Assembly (NCBI GenBank): GCA_947632685.1
Contig: CANRQD010000001.1
Coordinates: forward strand, 1 to 54,108
Direction: 5' to 3'
Source of the DNA: an uncultured Bacilli bacterium
GTDB taxonomy: Bacteria; Bacillota_I; Bacilli_A; RF39; UBA660
Length of the DNA stretch: 54,108 nucleotides
Shown: positions 44,134 through 53,449 of the stretch, in pieces
Layout of the letters: every line of letters starts with the position of its first letter
Position numbering within the stretch: the stretch's first letter is position 1
Position numbers and translations under genes: made by a program
Notes under the pieces: model-generated
Seen by the model: only the letters and a program-made list of their open reading frames with translations
The model's database searches: none
Told to the model about the DNA's origin: nothing

Positions 44134-44166
44134 ATGATTTTATCATACTTAAAATTATATGAATAA
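44134..44166 (+). CDS. Putative leader peptide MILSYLKLYE
   Basis: A ten-codon frame, nine bases behind AGGGGGA (44118-44124), the best ribosome site in the area. The start codon lies inside a hairpin (AAGTATGA 44130-44137 with TCATACTT 44143-44150). Its TAA (44164-44166) overlaps the ATG region of the HTH gene, which has no other ribosome site. So it probably couples or attenuates HTH translation. Confidence 0.5.
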   Translation: MILSYLKLYE

Positions 44167-44620
44167 AATGAATAATATTAGTAATTTGGAAACAATTGAT
44201 AATATAAAATTAAAACCTGAAACATTTGATAAATACTATAATAAAATTGTGATTATATGCAATGATTTACCTTATAATTTTAGAAAAAAATTAAGATATT
44301 TAAGAGAATGTTCTGGTAAGACAAGAGAAAAGTTAGAAGAAAATTCTCATATTAGTGTTCAAACAATTAAGGAAATCGAAACGAACAATAGTAGAGGATA
44401 TTCGTTAGAAACAATCATTGCTTTATGTATTGGTATGCACTTGCCGCCAGAATTTAGTTTTGAATTATTAAATAGTGCTGGTTTCACTATAGAGAATAAT
44501 AGCACCGAAAAAAATTGTATTTATTGTTTCATTTTAAGAAATATGTATAATTGTGATATTGATGAAATAAATGCTTTTTTATTAGCAAACAATATTCAAC
44601 CAGTATCAATAGATAAGTAA
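44159..44620 (+). CDS. XRE-type helix-turn-helix regulator
   Basis: 153 residues (or 150 from a second ATG at 44168). The DNA-binding domain covers about residues 35-85: KKLRYLRECSGKTREKLEEN, then SHISVQTIKEIETN. The C-terminal part contains CIYC and is not recognised. It lies between the structured leader and the lysis set, so it is the natural regulator of the cargo. Its translation appears to depend on the leader peptide just upstream. Confidence 0.8.
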   Translation: MNKMNNISNLETIDNIKLKPETFDKYYNKIVIICNDLPYNFRKKLRYLRECSGKTREKLEENSHISVQTIKEIETNNSRGYSLETIIALCIGMHLPPEFSFELLNSAGFTIENNSTEKNCIYCFILRNMYNCDIDEINAFLLANNIQPVSIDK

Positions 44621-44693
44621 ATGGTACATTGGACATACTGTCATTACCTTTTTTTTTATGAGAAATTATTCATAGAAATGGAGGTGTTATATG
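44621..44693 (+). repeat. 73-nt leader cassette, copy A (before lysis genes)
   Basis: Starts ATGGTACATT and ends with GAGGTGTTATATG. Aligned without gaps to copy B (46391-46463) it matches at about 53 of 73 bases by eye, with the first 10 and last 13 bases almost unchanged. The final ATG opens a two-codon frame, and an overlapping ATG (44696-44722) opens an eight-codon frame (MNISHLLL). TATGAG at 44657-44662 is in the same place as in copy B. Confidence 0.7.
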
Positions 44694-44764
44694 ATATGAA
44701 TATTTCACATTTACTATTATAAATTCAATAATTTTCGCATTTTAGTTTGAGAGAGGGAATTTTT

Positions 44765-45070
44765 ATGAGTGTTAATTATTCATTAATTATATCTATTATT
44801 TGTACATTAATCACTTGTATTATAGCAGTTTTAACATATAAAAATGGTATAAGTAATAAAAATAATGAAGAAATAAAGGATAGAGTAAAAAGAGATACAA
44901 CAATATCAACAAAATTAGATATGGTCATTACTGGAAATACAGAGTTAAAAAATGATATTAAAAATATTGATGATAAGTTTGATTCTATGAGTGAGCGTGT
45001 CGCAAGATGTGAAGAAAATACTAATTATGCACACGAAAGAATTGATAAAATTGAAAACAAATTTAAGTAG
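44765..45070 (+). CDS. XhlA-like phage lysis accessory protein
   Basis: 101 residues from the ATG at 44765 (behind GAGAGAGGGA). One N-terminal membrane helix (LIISIICTLITCIIAVLTY) is followed by a coiled coil (TELKNDIKNIDDKFDSMSER, VARCEENTNYAHERIDKIEN). Prophage XhlA/hemolysin-type lysis proteins have a coiled coil and membrane helix in the reverse order; others of the holin-adjacent DUF type match this order. Its position before a holin-like gene and an endolysin supports a lysis role. Confidence 0.6.
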   Translation: MSVNYSLIISIICTLITCIIAVLTYKNGISNKNNEEIKDRVKRDTTISTKLDMVITGNTELKNDIKNIDDKFDSMSERVARCEENTNYAHERIDKIENKFK

Positions 45071-45080
45071 AGGTGATTTT

Positions 45081-45311
45081 ATGAGTTATAAACTATATAA
45101 AAAGAAGTCTTTTTTAAAAAATGATATTGTTCAAAGAATGATAATAACGTTTATTGAAGGATTTTTAACAAGTATAATAGTTAGATTAAATTCTACTGCT
45201 AGTTATGATGTTACATTAATAAAGAGTATATTTTTTGGTGCTATTGCAAGTGGAATTAGTGCAGTATTAAATTTAATTTTAAAGCTTATTAATGGATGGA
45301 AAAATAAATGA
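45081..45311 (+). CDS. Holin-like small membrane protein
   Basis: 76 residues from the ATG at 45081 (behind AGAGGTGAT). A basic N terminus (KLYKKKSFLKND) precedes two hydrophobic helices (MIITFIEGFLTSIIVRL and SIFFGAIASGISAVLNLILK) and a basic tail. Size, topology and the endolysin gene starting inside its stop support a phage-type holin, which makes pores that let the endolysin reach the wall. Confidence 0.7.
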   Translation: MSYKLYKKKSFLKNDIVQRMIITFIEGFLTSIIVRLNSTASYDVTLIKSIFFGAIASGISAVLNLILKLINGWKNK

Positions 45312-46234
45312 TTAAAGGTCAAAAATCTGTCAGAAATGGTATAGAAGATTTTTTATGCCCTTTTACTGATATGTATATTTCTCAAGGTAGTAATGGAAGT
45401 CTTTCACATAAAGGAACAATGGCAAATGATGTTAGAGGAAGAGTAGCTGGAATCAGGTATGCATATTATGCACCTTGTACTTGTAAATGTTTAAAAACAT
45501 ATGCTTCAACAGGACAGGTTATGTGGCAAAGTATAAATAAAGTTAGATTTGCTAATGGTAGAATTGATTATGCTACTTTTATGACTTGTCACGATGATAC
45601 AATGAATGCTCGTGTTGGACAAATTGTTGCACAAGGTGAACAATTAGGAAATATGGGTACAAAAGGAAATGCAACAGGTGTGCATTGTCATATTGAAATT
45701 TCTCAAAGTTCGGATCCTAGTTGGAAGAAAAATATATATGGAATATACTGCTTTAATAATGAATATGATACCGATAGTTGCTATTTTGTTGATAATACAA
45801 ATATTATTAAAGGAAATGGTGGAAATTGGCGCACTACTACACAAATAAAAATAGAAGAGCAATCAGCACAAAATATAGCTGATCAAATATTATACGTAGG
45901 AAGTAAGGTAAAATTTGATGGAATTTTTAAAGTTGATATCATAAAGCGCAATACTAATTATTTTGGTTGTATACAATTAACAGGTGTTCCATATGATATC
46001 TATTATAAAGAACAAGCAAAAGATTATCATTGGTTACCAGCTGATGATTTTACAGAAGTTGATAAAAATGGAAGTACACTTGGACAAGATGATATTTTTC
46101 AGGGAGGAATATCTTATGTATTAAATAAAAACATATATGAGGTACAGCAAATAGATATAAAAACAAATTCTGCAAAATTAATAATGAATGGTCACGAAGT
46201 ATGGGTATTTAGTTCATTTTTATATGAAATATAA
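45308..46234 (+). CDS. M23 metallopeptidase endolysin
   Basis: 308 residues with no signal peptide, as expected if a holin exports it. The M23 zinc site is visible: His and Asp in SHKGTMANDV (about residues 35-44) and HCH in TGVHCHIEIS. Residues about 185-308 form a wall-binding part with SH3-like repeats (ILYVGSKVKFDGIFKVDIIK; ISYVLNKNIYEVQQIDIKTN). It should cut peptidoglycan cross-bridges. It overlaps the holin by 4 bases and ends at a terminator. Confidence 0.85.
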   Translation: MIKGQKSVRNGIEDFLCPFTDMYISQGSNGSLSHKGTMANDVRGRVAGIRYAYYAPCTCKCLKTYASTGQVMWQSINKVRFANGRIDYATFMTCHDDTMNARVGQIVAQGEQLGNMGTKGNATGVHCHIEISQSSDPSWKKNIYGIYCFNNEYDTDSCYFVDNTNIIKGNGGNWRTTTQIKIEEQSAQNIADQILYVGSKVKFDGIFKVDIIKRNTNYFGCIQLTGVPYDIYYKEQAKDYHWLPADDFTEVDKNGSTLGQDDIFQGGISYVLNKNIYEVQQIDIKTNSAKLIMNGHEVWVFSSFLYEI

Positions 46235-46268
46235 TATTATGTAAATTTATAATGAGTAATATGTGAAG

Positions 46269-46294
46269 AAAGACTAAAATTTTAGTCTTTTTTT
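46269..46294 (+). terminator. Terminator after the endolysin
   Basis: AAAGACTAAAA (46269-46279) and TTTTAGTCTTT (46280-46290) form a perfect palindrome followed by T's. Confidence 0.85.
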
Positions 46295-46301
46295 ATTATC
46301 A

Positions 46302-46322
46302 ATGGTACTTCTAATGTACTTT
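46302..46322 (+). repeat. Partial copy C of the ATGGTAC motif
   Basis: ATGGTACTTCTAATGTACTT resembles the first 20 bases of copies A and B (ATGGTACnTT...ATACT), about 90 bases upstream of copy B and without the ribosome-site half. Confidence 0.5.
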
Positions 46323-46390
46323 TCCTAATAAATATATATAACTTTTTTATAATTTTTTGTAATTTTATTATTGAAAATAATACTACATCA

Positions 46391-46463
46391 ATGGTACGTT
46401 CTGAATACTTTTAATCCTTTTTCAAATATGAGAAATTGTATTTAGAAAGTGAGGTGTTATATG
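46391..46463 (+). repeat. 73-nt leader cassette, copy B (before collar-Rhs genes)
   Basis: Starts ATGGTACGTT and ends GAGGTGTTATATG, the same length as copy A. TATGAG at 46427-46432 and ATACT at 46405-46409 occupy the same positions as in copy A. The final ATG opens the frame MWANK with a stop at 46476-46478, 60 bases before the real gene. Confidence 0.7.
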
Positions 46464-46537
46464 TGGGCTAATAAATAATAATTTCGAGTAAATAGAATAT
46501 TAAAAAAATAAAAACTATATAGAAAGAAGGGAAAAAT

Positions 46538-47167
46538 ATGAAGGAATATGATTATATAATTGATGCTTTTACAAAAGAAGGCGAAAATACAAATTTAGAA
46601 GTAAATAATTTAACAGCAGGATGTATTACATCTAAAAATAATACATTTGAATTGGATAGTAATGGAAATCTTGTAGTTCAAAGTATAAGTGCTAAGAACC
46701 AAAAAATTGAATCTCAAATTTTGAGAGATTTTGTTTATCCAGTTGGTTCTATCTATATATCAGTTAATGAGACAAATCCAAGTTCATTATTTGGAGGAGA
46801 ATGGGAACAAATCAAAGATAAATTTTTATTATCTTGTAGTGATAATTTCAAGAATGGAGAAATAGGAGGAGAAGCAACTCATACATTAACACAAGAGGAA
46901 ATGCCTGCACATAGTCATAGTGCCAGTACAAATACTACAGGTAATCATAGACACACCTATACAGGTTGGTGGACTACTAATGGTGCAGGTTCTGAAAAAT
47001 ATGCTTGTGTAGCAAGAGGAGATTCTGGAGATTCACCTGAATATGGTACGTTTGCTGCTGCTGGTGATCATAGTCATACAGTAACTGTTAATAATACTGG
47101 TGGAAATAAAGCTCATAATAATATGCCACCATATCTTGCAGTTTATATGTGGAAACGTGTAAGTTAA
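46538..47167 (+). CDS. Phage tail-collar/baseplate-like protein
   Basis: 209 residues. The central VYPVGSIYISVNETNPSSLF GGEWEQI motif and the following GGEATHTLTQEEMPAHSHS are the signature of phage tail-fibre collar proteins; the C terminus NNMPPYLAVYMWKRVS completes it. Such proteins bind receptors at tail tips. No other tail genes are present, so here it may be a targeting or trimerising partner for the Rhs protein, whose gene starts 10 bases later behind AAGGAGG. Confidence 0.8.
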   Translation: MKEYDYIIDAFTKEGENTNLEVNNLTAGCITSKNNTFELDSNGNLVVQSISAKNQKIESQILRDFVYPVGSIYISVNETNPSSLFGGEWEQIKDKFLLSCSDNFKNGEIGGEATHTLTQEEMPAHSHSASTNTTGNHRHTYTGWWTTNGAGSEKYACVARGDSGDSPEYGTFAAAGDHSHTVTVNNTGGNKAHNNMPPYLAVYMWKRVS

Positions 47168-47177
47168 GGAGGTTTTT

Positions 47178-50100
47178 ATGAAAGAAATAGAATTAATAGA
47201 AAAAAGAAAACCACGTGAAAAACACTTTTTACAAGAAGACGGAACAATAGTTGCTAAAGTATATAGTGATGATGTTCATTATTTAAAAGATGGAAAATAT
47301 GAAGAGATTGATAATTCATTAATTAATGATAATGGCCTAATATATAATAAATGTAATGATTATAAAGCTGAATTTAAAGATGATTTTAGAGATTCACTAA
47401 TGAAAATTTCTAAGGATAATTATTATATTGATTTCAAAATTAAGCAGCTTAATACTGATAATTTTATAGAAGGAAAAAGAAAATTATCAAAGATGAATAA
47501 TAATATTACATATAATGATATTACAGATAATATATCTATAGAATACCAAACACTATCAAATAAAGTAAAAGAAACTATTATTTTAAGAAATAAACCTTGT
47601 TCTGTATTAACATTTGAATTGAATACTAATTTAAATATAATAAAAAGAAATGAAGAAATAATTGCACAGTCTTCTACTGGTCAAACACTATTTACAATTG
47701 AAAAACCTTATATGATTGACTTTAATAATGTAAGGTGTGATAATGCTTATTATTTGATTGATAGTTTTGAAGGTGGTTATTTATTAAAATTGATTCTTGA
47801 TGATGAATGGATGAATTCTAGTGAAAGAGTATTCCCTATATATATAGATCCGACAATTACAAATGAGAATCAAAATGCAAATTTATATGATACCTATATT
47901 TATCCAGGTGATACAGGTTCAAATAATGGTACTAAAGATATTTTAAAAGTTGGAGCAGAAAAGGTTAATGGTAATTCTAGAATTAATAGAGCATTAATAA
48001 AATTTGATTTACCAGAAATTGGTACAGGAAGTGAAATAATTTATGCTGATTTAACTTTGATTCCTTACATTTCTACAAGTAATAATAAAAATCCAAAAAC
48101 TTACTATATTACAGTTCATCGTATTACACAAGATTGGGATGAATCAACTGCAGATTGGAATCAAATGAACGATAAATATGATAAAAGAGTTGAAGCAATC
48201 ACAGATTTTGAAAGAAGTTATGTTGAAGGTTCATCTATTGTATATAGAATACTTGGTTTTGGTATTACTGAGTTAGTAAAAAGATGGTATAAAGATACTA
48301 AAAATTATGGTATAATGCTTAAATCTACAAAAGAAAATTATATTGATGACGATTTTCCTGCATTTTATTCAAAAAATAATACTGTTGCAGGTAATAGCAA
48401 TCCTAAACCAATTTTTTCAGTAACATATAGAAACCAAAATGGTTTGGAAGATTATTTAAATTATAACTCACAGAATTTTGAAATAGGTTCAACATATGTT
48501 AATACATATAATGGTAATTTAGTAGGAGTATTTAATATAGGTAATACAGTATGTAGTCAATTACCTGCAGAAGTGTCTTTAATATATAATACAAATGATG
48601 TTATACTAAAAAAGTCAACTTTTTTTGGTGAAGGTTTTAAATTAAATTTAGAACAAACTATTAAACAAACTAATATTAATAATATAGATTATTTAGAATA
48701 TGAAGATGAGGATGGTACTATACATTATTTTTATAAAAAAAGTTATCAATATCCATGGCAAGATATACCTGATAATTTATATTGTGATGAAGATGGATTA
48801 GGTCTAGAAATTGAAATACAAGATAACCAATATATAATGACTGATAAATCACATAATCAAAAAATATTTTCAAAAATTGGAAATGAATATCATTTAACTA
48901 AAATTTGTGACAATATTAATAATGAAATTAATATACAATTAGATTCTAATAATAGAATAATTAAAGTAATAGATTCTAATAATAAAGAAATATCATTAGT
49001 GTATAATGATTCTACTATAATTATAGAAAGTCCTAGTGAAAGTATAGTATTGGATATTTTTGAAAATTCAATAAATCAAATACAAACTTTTAAAGGCAAT
49101 ATGATGTTTAAATACAATAATAAATTAATTTCTTCTATCGTTGATATTAATGGATTAAAAATGGAATATGAGTATTACGAAAATAGTCCATATAAAATAA
49201 AGAAAGTAATTCAATACGGTCTAAATAATACTTTAGGAAGATATAATATATTTGAATATGGTAATGGAGCAACAACAATTGTTGATAATAATGATAGAAA
49301 GCAAACTCTACTATTTAACGAAAGTGGAAATTTACTTTCTATAAATACATTAGGTGATGATAATGATATTAGTAAAGCTTACTCATTAACTAATGAGTAT
49401 GGTATGGGATATAATGGAATGGACCAAAATAAAATTATTTCAAACACTATTCCTATGAAATATGTAAAAAATTACTTAAAAAATACAAGTTTTGAAAATG
49501 ATGAAGATTATTTTGAATATGATGGAAATGACCCAAATAATTTAGTAAAATCTTTTTCTGAAGAATCAACAAATTTAGGAAATCGTTCATTAAAAGTTTC
49601 TACAACAGATATTAATCAATCAGTATATCAGTTAATATCAGTTCCAAAAGGAAATTACTATACTTTTAGTTGTTATTTAAAAAATGATATTCCTGTTATA
49701 ATTTCATTAGGTTATACAAAAGATGATGGAACAAATGTATATGAAAGTCAAATAGCAGATGTTTCTGAAGAGTTTGGAAGAAATGATGTTACAATTTATT
49801 ATGATGAAAATGCTACAACAGATTTAAAAATAAAATTAGAACTTTCATTAGCAGGTGTTGCTTATATTGATGACATTCAATTGGAGGAAGGTAAAGTAGC
49901 TAACTCTTATAATATAATAGAAAATTCTGACTTTTCTGATGGCTTTAAGGATTGGGAATTTAAAGTAGTTAATATTGATGATTCTACTGAAGTATCAGAT
50001 ATATCTAAATTTTTTGAAATTATAAAATTAAATAATAGTCAAAATACTGCATTAAAAATAAATATGGATCCTAATTATACTACAAGATTTGGTAAAGAAT

Positions 50101-53100
50101 ATCCAATTAAAGGTAAAGAAAATGAACTTTTTACATTATCATTCTGGTATAAAAATGAAGGAGTGGAACCTTGCTTACCTCATGCAGGCAACACTATGAG
50201 TTTATATTTTTATCCAACTGACGGATGTATTCCAGAACTTCAATTAAATGCTGATTCTGATAAGTGGCAGTTTTTCTCATATAGAGGTAGAGCGCTTGCA
50301 GATTTCACATCTATTTACCTAGATTTTTTTCAATACATTAATGCTAATACTTTTTATATAACTAATATATCATTCTATAAAAATGTAACAAGTGGTGAGT
50401 ATGAATATGATAAAGATGGAAATCTTGTATCTATAAAAAGTGAGTCTGATATTGAAAGTGTATTTAAATTTGATGATAAAAATCAATTACTTTCTGCAAC
50501 TACTCCGATTGGAAGAAAATTTAGATTTGAATATGATAACGAAATTTCTACTCGATTATTAAATGCTTTATCTTATGATGGAATATCTAATACAATAGAC
50601 TATGATGAAAAAGGAAATCCAATAAGGACAAATATTTATCGTAGTAAGTATAAGGAAATAGAAAATGGAAAGTATAGAATAAGGTGCAAGGGTACAAAAA
50701 AATTTATAAAAGCAAAATATAGGGAAATAGTAGTCGAAGAAAATGCTTGTAGTAATACTGTTTGGAATATAAAAAAAATAGATGAAGGTTTCAAATTCAT
50801 TCATTCTATAATACCAGATTTTTCATTAGCATATAAAAATAATGTTATTGTTATAACAGATGATGATTCTTCTAACGTATTTACACTTGAACAAAATGAA
50901 AATGGAAGTTATCATATAAAAACATCTACAGAATATTTAAAAGCTGATAATGATGGTATTAGTATATGTCCACTTGAAAAAGATAATCCAGCATTTGAAT
51001 TTTATTTTGAAACTATAATAGATGAGTTTTTTGAAAATGATGCAGAATATGATATAAATAATAATTTTGTTAACAAACTTACTAAATCAGGATTAGATAC
51101 AGTTTCATATGATATTGATCCTTTAACTGGCTTGATAAAATCCATTACTGATAATAATGGAAATACAGTAGTATATAATTATAATGATAAAAAACAATTA
51201 TTATCTATTACAAGAGGTAATAGAACAATTGAATATAGCTACAATGATAATAATCTTTTATCTAAAGTATCACAAAATAATCTTGATTATAAATATACAT
51301 ATGATGATTTTTTTAATGTATTATCAGTTAAAATTGGTAATAATAGTAATAATTATATTAGTAATAATTATGATTATAATACTGGTAATTTAATTAAAAC
51401 AATATTTGGTAATAATCAAGAAATCACATATGAATATGATATATTTGACCGTTTAGTGTCAGTCGATTTTGGTGATGATTTATTTCAATATAATTATGAT
51501 AATAATGGTAATATAGCAAAAATAATTTCTAATGACCATATGCTAAAAAATGAATTTGATATTGCAAATAGATTAACTAACTATATATATGATGATTTTA
51601 AGATAAATTATACTTATGATAATGATAATAATCTTATATATCAAAAATATAAGTTAAATAAAAACAATAATTATATACAAAATACTATTGGTGATAATGA
51701 CTGCATTAGTAAAATATCATTTGATAATAATGAGATAAATTATGAGTATGATAGTTTAAATAGAGTATCTTCAATTTTATTACCTAATAATTGCGTTACA
51801 AAATTTACATATGCTTCAAATGGAAAAAGGACTACTGATTTAATAAAGAGCATAGAAAATAATGGTAATATATTTAACTATAAATATGATGAATTAGAAA
51901 ATTTATCAGAAATACATAATAATAATAGTATAACTAATAAATACTATTATGATGATTTAAATCAGTTAATAAAAGAAGAAAATTATAATTTAAATCAAAG
52001 CATAGAATATCTATATGATGATTCAGGAAATATTTTGTCTAAAACAACTAGAAGTTTAATTGACAATTCTATAATTAAAACAGATTCATATCAATATAAT
52101 GATTTAAGTTGGAGAGATTTGTTAACTCAATATAATGACATTAATATAGCATATGATGAAATTGGTAATCCTATTGCTATTGGTAATGATATTAATCTTA
52201 CTTGGACTTCAGGAAGAAATTTAAAAACTTATTCAAATATTTCAAAGAATTTACATATTGATTATAAATATAATTACGAAGGAATAAGAACTACTAAAAT
52301 TGTTAATGATACTAAAATAGATTATTTTCTTGAAGATAATCAAATTATATATGAAAATAGAGGTAATGATTTGATATATTATTTATATGATTCATCAGAG
52401 TTGCTTGGTTTAAAATATAATAATTGTTATTATTATTATGTCAAAAATATGCAAGATGATATAATTGGAATATTAAATAGTGCAGGTGAGCAGATTGTTT
52501 CATATGAATATGATAGTTGGGGAAAATTGTTGAGTATAAAAGATGAAAATGGTAAAGATATTACTGATAATAATAATATTGGATATATAAATCCTTTTAG
52601 ATATAGAAGCTATTATTATGATACAGAAACGGGATTATATTATCTTAACTCTAGGTATTATAATCCAGAATGGGCAAGATTTATTAGTCCAGATATGCTA
52701 ATATGTTCAAATCAAGATGTATTATCTTTCAATCTATTTACTTATGTTAGTAATAATCCAATAATGTATTCAGATCCAACAGGACAAGGATTTTTATCTA
52801 ATTTTATAAAAAAAGTAAAACAAAAAGTGAAGAAGGCTAAGAAAGCAATAACAAAGTTTGTTAATGACGTAGTAAAGTTTGTTCAAGATACAGTATCTTC
52901 AATATTTAGCTATAATGCTAATTATAAAAAAGTGAATAAAAAGTCAAATTATGGTTTGAGTTCGGTAGGAGTCGAACATGAAAATGCAACTGAATATAAT
53001 GTCCCGGTAATAGGAAAAAGTGACAGTTTTATTAAATATTCATCCACTGCAGTGGAGAAAAAATTAGAATTTAATGCTCCATATACTAATTCAAAGTTTG

Positions 53101-53366
53101 AGTATGGTAGATTTGGATTTAGTGGTTCTGCTGGATTTAAGATCCAAAAAACTACATATAGTGCTATAGGTGGTTTTGATGGAAAAAATTTATATGTAGG
53201 TTTTGAATCTAGTGTTTCAGTCGATGATATCAGTTCCATTAATAATGATTATAAATTTACTGTTAATGCATTACCAGTAGTGGCTATTATTATTATGGCT
53301 GTATTTCACATACCATTTCCAGCTAAAAGTACAGGTGTTGCACGTGCACTTGCCTTTTCACAATAA
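47178..53366 (+). CDS. Giant Rhs/YD-repeat polymorphic toxin-like protein
   Basis: 2062 residues, no signal peptide or membrane helix at the N terminus. Order: an N-terminal region (1-225), a DNRLRE domain (about 230-390), a first set of repeats, a carbohydrate-binding-like beta domain (about 770-920) and a second similar one (to about 1060), an insert resembling a ricin-type beta-trefoil (about 1157-1280), a long YD-repeat stretch (about 1300-1830), the Rhs core (YDTETGLYYLNSRYYNPEWA, RFISPDM) and DPTGQ at 1866-1870. The tip of about 190 residues is lysine-rich, then Gly/Ser-rich, with a hydrophobic segment (LPVVAIIIMAVFHIPF). The tip family is unknown; a membrane-acting toxin is inferred. 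Confidence 0.88.
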   Translation: MKEIELIEKRKPREKHFLQEDGTIVAKVYSDDVHYLKDGKYEEIDNSLINDNGLIYNKCNDYKAEFKDDFRDSLMKISKDNYYIDFKIKQLNTDNFIEGKRKLSKMNNNITYNDITDNISIEYQTLSNKVKETIILRNKPCSVLTFELNTNLNIIKRNEEIIAQSSTGQTLFTIEKPYMIDFNNVRCDNAYYLIDSFEGGYLLKLILDDEWMNSSERVFPIYIDPTITNENQNANLYDTYIYPGDTGSNNGTKDILKVGAEKVNGNSRINRALIKFDLPEIGTGSEIIYADLTLIPYISTSNNKNPKTYYITVHRITQDWDESTADWNQMNDKYDKRVEAITDFERSYVEGSSIVYRILGFGITELVKRWYKDTKNYGIMLKSTKENYIDDDFPAFYSKNNTVAGNSNPKPIFSVTYRNQNGLEDYLNYNSQNFEIGSTYVNTYNGNLVGVFNIGNTVCSQLPAEVSLIYNTNDVILKKSTFFGEGFKLNLEQTIKQTNINNIDYLEYEDEDGTIHYFYKKSYQYPWQDIPDNLYCDEDGLGLEIEIQDNQYIMTDKSHNQKIFSKIGNEYHLTKICDNINNEINIQLDSNNRIIKVIDSNNKEISLVYNDSTIIIESPSESIVLDIFENSINQIQTFKGNMMFKYNNKLISSIVDINGLKMEYEYYENSPYKIKKVIQYGLNNTLGRYNIFEYGNGATTIVDNNDRKQTLLFNESGNLLSINTLGDDNDISKAYSLTNEYGMGYNGMDQNKIISNTIPMKYVKNYLKNTSFENDEDYFEYDGNDPNNLVKSFSEESTNLGNRSLKVSTTDINQSVYQLISVPKGNYYTFSCYLKNDIPVIISLGYTKDDGTNVYESQIADVSEEFGRNDVTIYYDENATTDLKIKLELSLAGVAYIDDIQLEEGKVANSYNIIENSDFSDGFKDWEFKVVNIDDSTEVSDISKFFEIIKLNNSQNTALKINMDPNYTTRFGKEYPIKGKENELFTLSFWYKNEGVEPCLPHAGNTMSLYFYPTDGCIPELQLNADSDKWQFFSYRGRALADFTSIYLDFFQYINANTFYITNISFYKNVTSGEYEYDKDGNLVSIKSESDIESVFKFDDKNQLLSATTPIGRKFRFEYDNEISTRLLNALSYDGISNTIDYDEKGNPIRTNIYRSKYKEIENGKYRIRCKGTKKFIKAKYREIVVEENACSNTVWNIKKIDEGFKFIHSIIPDFSLAYKNNVIVITDDDSSNVFTLEQNENGSYHIKTSTEYLKADNDGISICPLEKDNPAFEFYFETIIDEFFENDAEYDINNNFVNKLTKSGLDTVSYDIDPLTGLIKSITDNNGNTVVYNYNDKKQLLSITRGNRTIEYSYNDNNLLSKVSQNNLDYKYTYDDFFNVLSVKIGNNSNNYISNNYDYNTGNLIKTIFGNNQEITYEYDIFDRLVSVDFGDDLFQYNYDNNGNIAKIISNDHMLKNEFDIANRLTNYIYDDFKINYTYDNDNNLIYQKYKLNKNNNYIQNTIGDNDCISKISFDNNEINYEYDSLNRVSSILLPNNCVTKFTYASNGKRTTDLIKSIENNGNIFNYKYDELENLSEIHNNNSITNKYYYDDLNQLIKEENYNLNQSIEYLYDDSGNILSKTTRSLIDNSIIKTDSYQYNDLSWRDLLTQYNDINIAYDEIGNPIAIGNDINLTWTSGRNLKTYSNISKNLHIDYKYNYEGIRTTKIVNDTKIDYFLEDNQIIYENRGNDLIYYLYDSSELLGLKYNNCYYYYVKNMQDDIIGILNSAGEQIVSYEYDSWGKLLSIKDENGKDITDNNNIGYINPFRYRSYYYDTETGLYYLNSRYYNPEWARFISPDMLICSNQDVLSFNLFTYVSNNPIMYSDPTGQGFLSNFIKKVKQKVKKAKKAITKFVNDVVKFVQDTVSSIFSYNANYKKVNKKSNYGLSSVGVEHENATEYNVPVIGKSDSFIKYSSTAVEKKLEFNAPYTNSKFEYGRFGFSGSAGFKIQKTTYSAIGGFDGKNLYVGFESSVSVDDISSINNDYKFTVNALPVVAIIIMAVFHIPFPAKSTGVARALAFSQ

Positions 53367-53384
53367 CTTTATTTGTCAAAAAAG

Positions 53385-53416
53385 AGAGAAAAGATTATTA
53401 TTTTTCTCTTTTTTAT
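53385..53416 (+). terminator. Terminator after the Rhs gene
   Basis: AGAGAAAA (53385-53392) pairs with TTTTCTCT (53402-53409) and T's follow. Confidence 0.75.
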
Positions 53417-53449
53417 ATTATAATATTTTTATAAAGGAAGGTGGTAATA

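Larger units (their letters stand above)
43773..44158. other. 386-base gap with promoter, structured RNA and hairpins
   Basis: No protein gene longer than a leader peptide is seen. The gap holds an imperfect stem (CCTATT near 43774 with AATAGG near 43807), a strong promoter (43856-43884), a leader RNA with competing stems (43891-43966), a 23-bp hairpin (44017-44069), a terminator (44070-44095) and a leader peptide with its own hairpin (44130-44166). It separates the transfer operon from the cargo. Confidence 0.75.
46235..46537. other. 303-base gap between lysis and collar-Rhs genes
   Basis: It holds a terminator (46269-46294), a partial copy of the leader cassette motif (46302-46322), a full copy B (46391-46463) with a five-codon frame (46461-46478, MWANK) and the ribosome site AGAAGGG of the collar gene. 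No other gene is seen. Confidence 0.7.

Noticed and set aside
43892..44146. Minus-strand 84-residue frame in the leader gap
   Set aside because: It runs through hairpins and terminators and has no ribosome site; better explained by RNA structure on the plus strand.
45644..45862. Minus-strand frame opposite the endolysin
   Set aside because: Opposite the conserved M23 zinc site region; no start signals.
44621..47167. Complete prophage
   Set aside because: Only lysis genes and one collar-like protein are present; no capsid, terminase, portal or tail tube genes, and conjugation genes precede directly.
51184..51393. Second-frame ORF within the YD repeats
   Set aside because: A by-product of Asn/Ile/Tyr-rich repeat codons; no ribosome site and no independent pattern.
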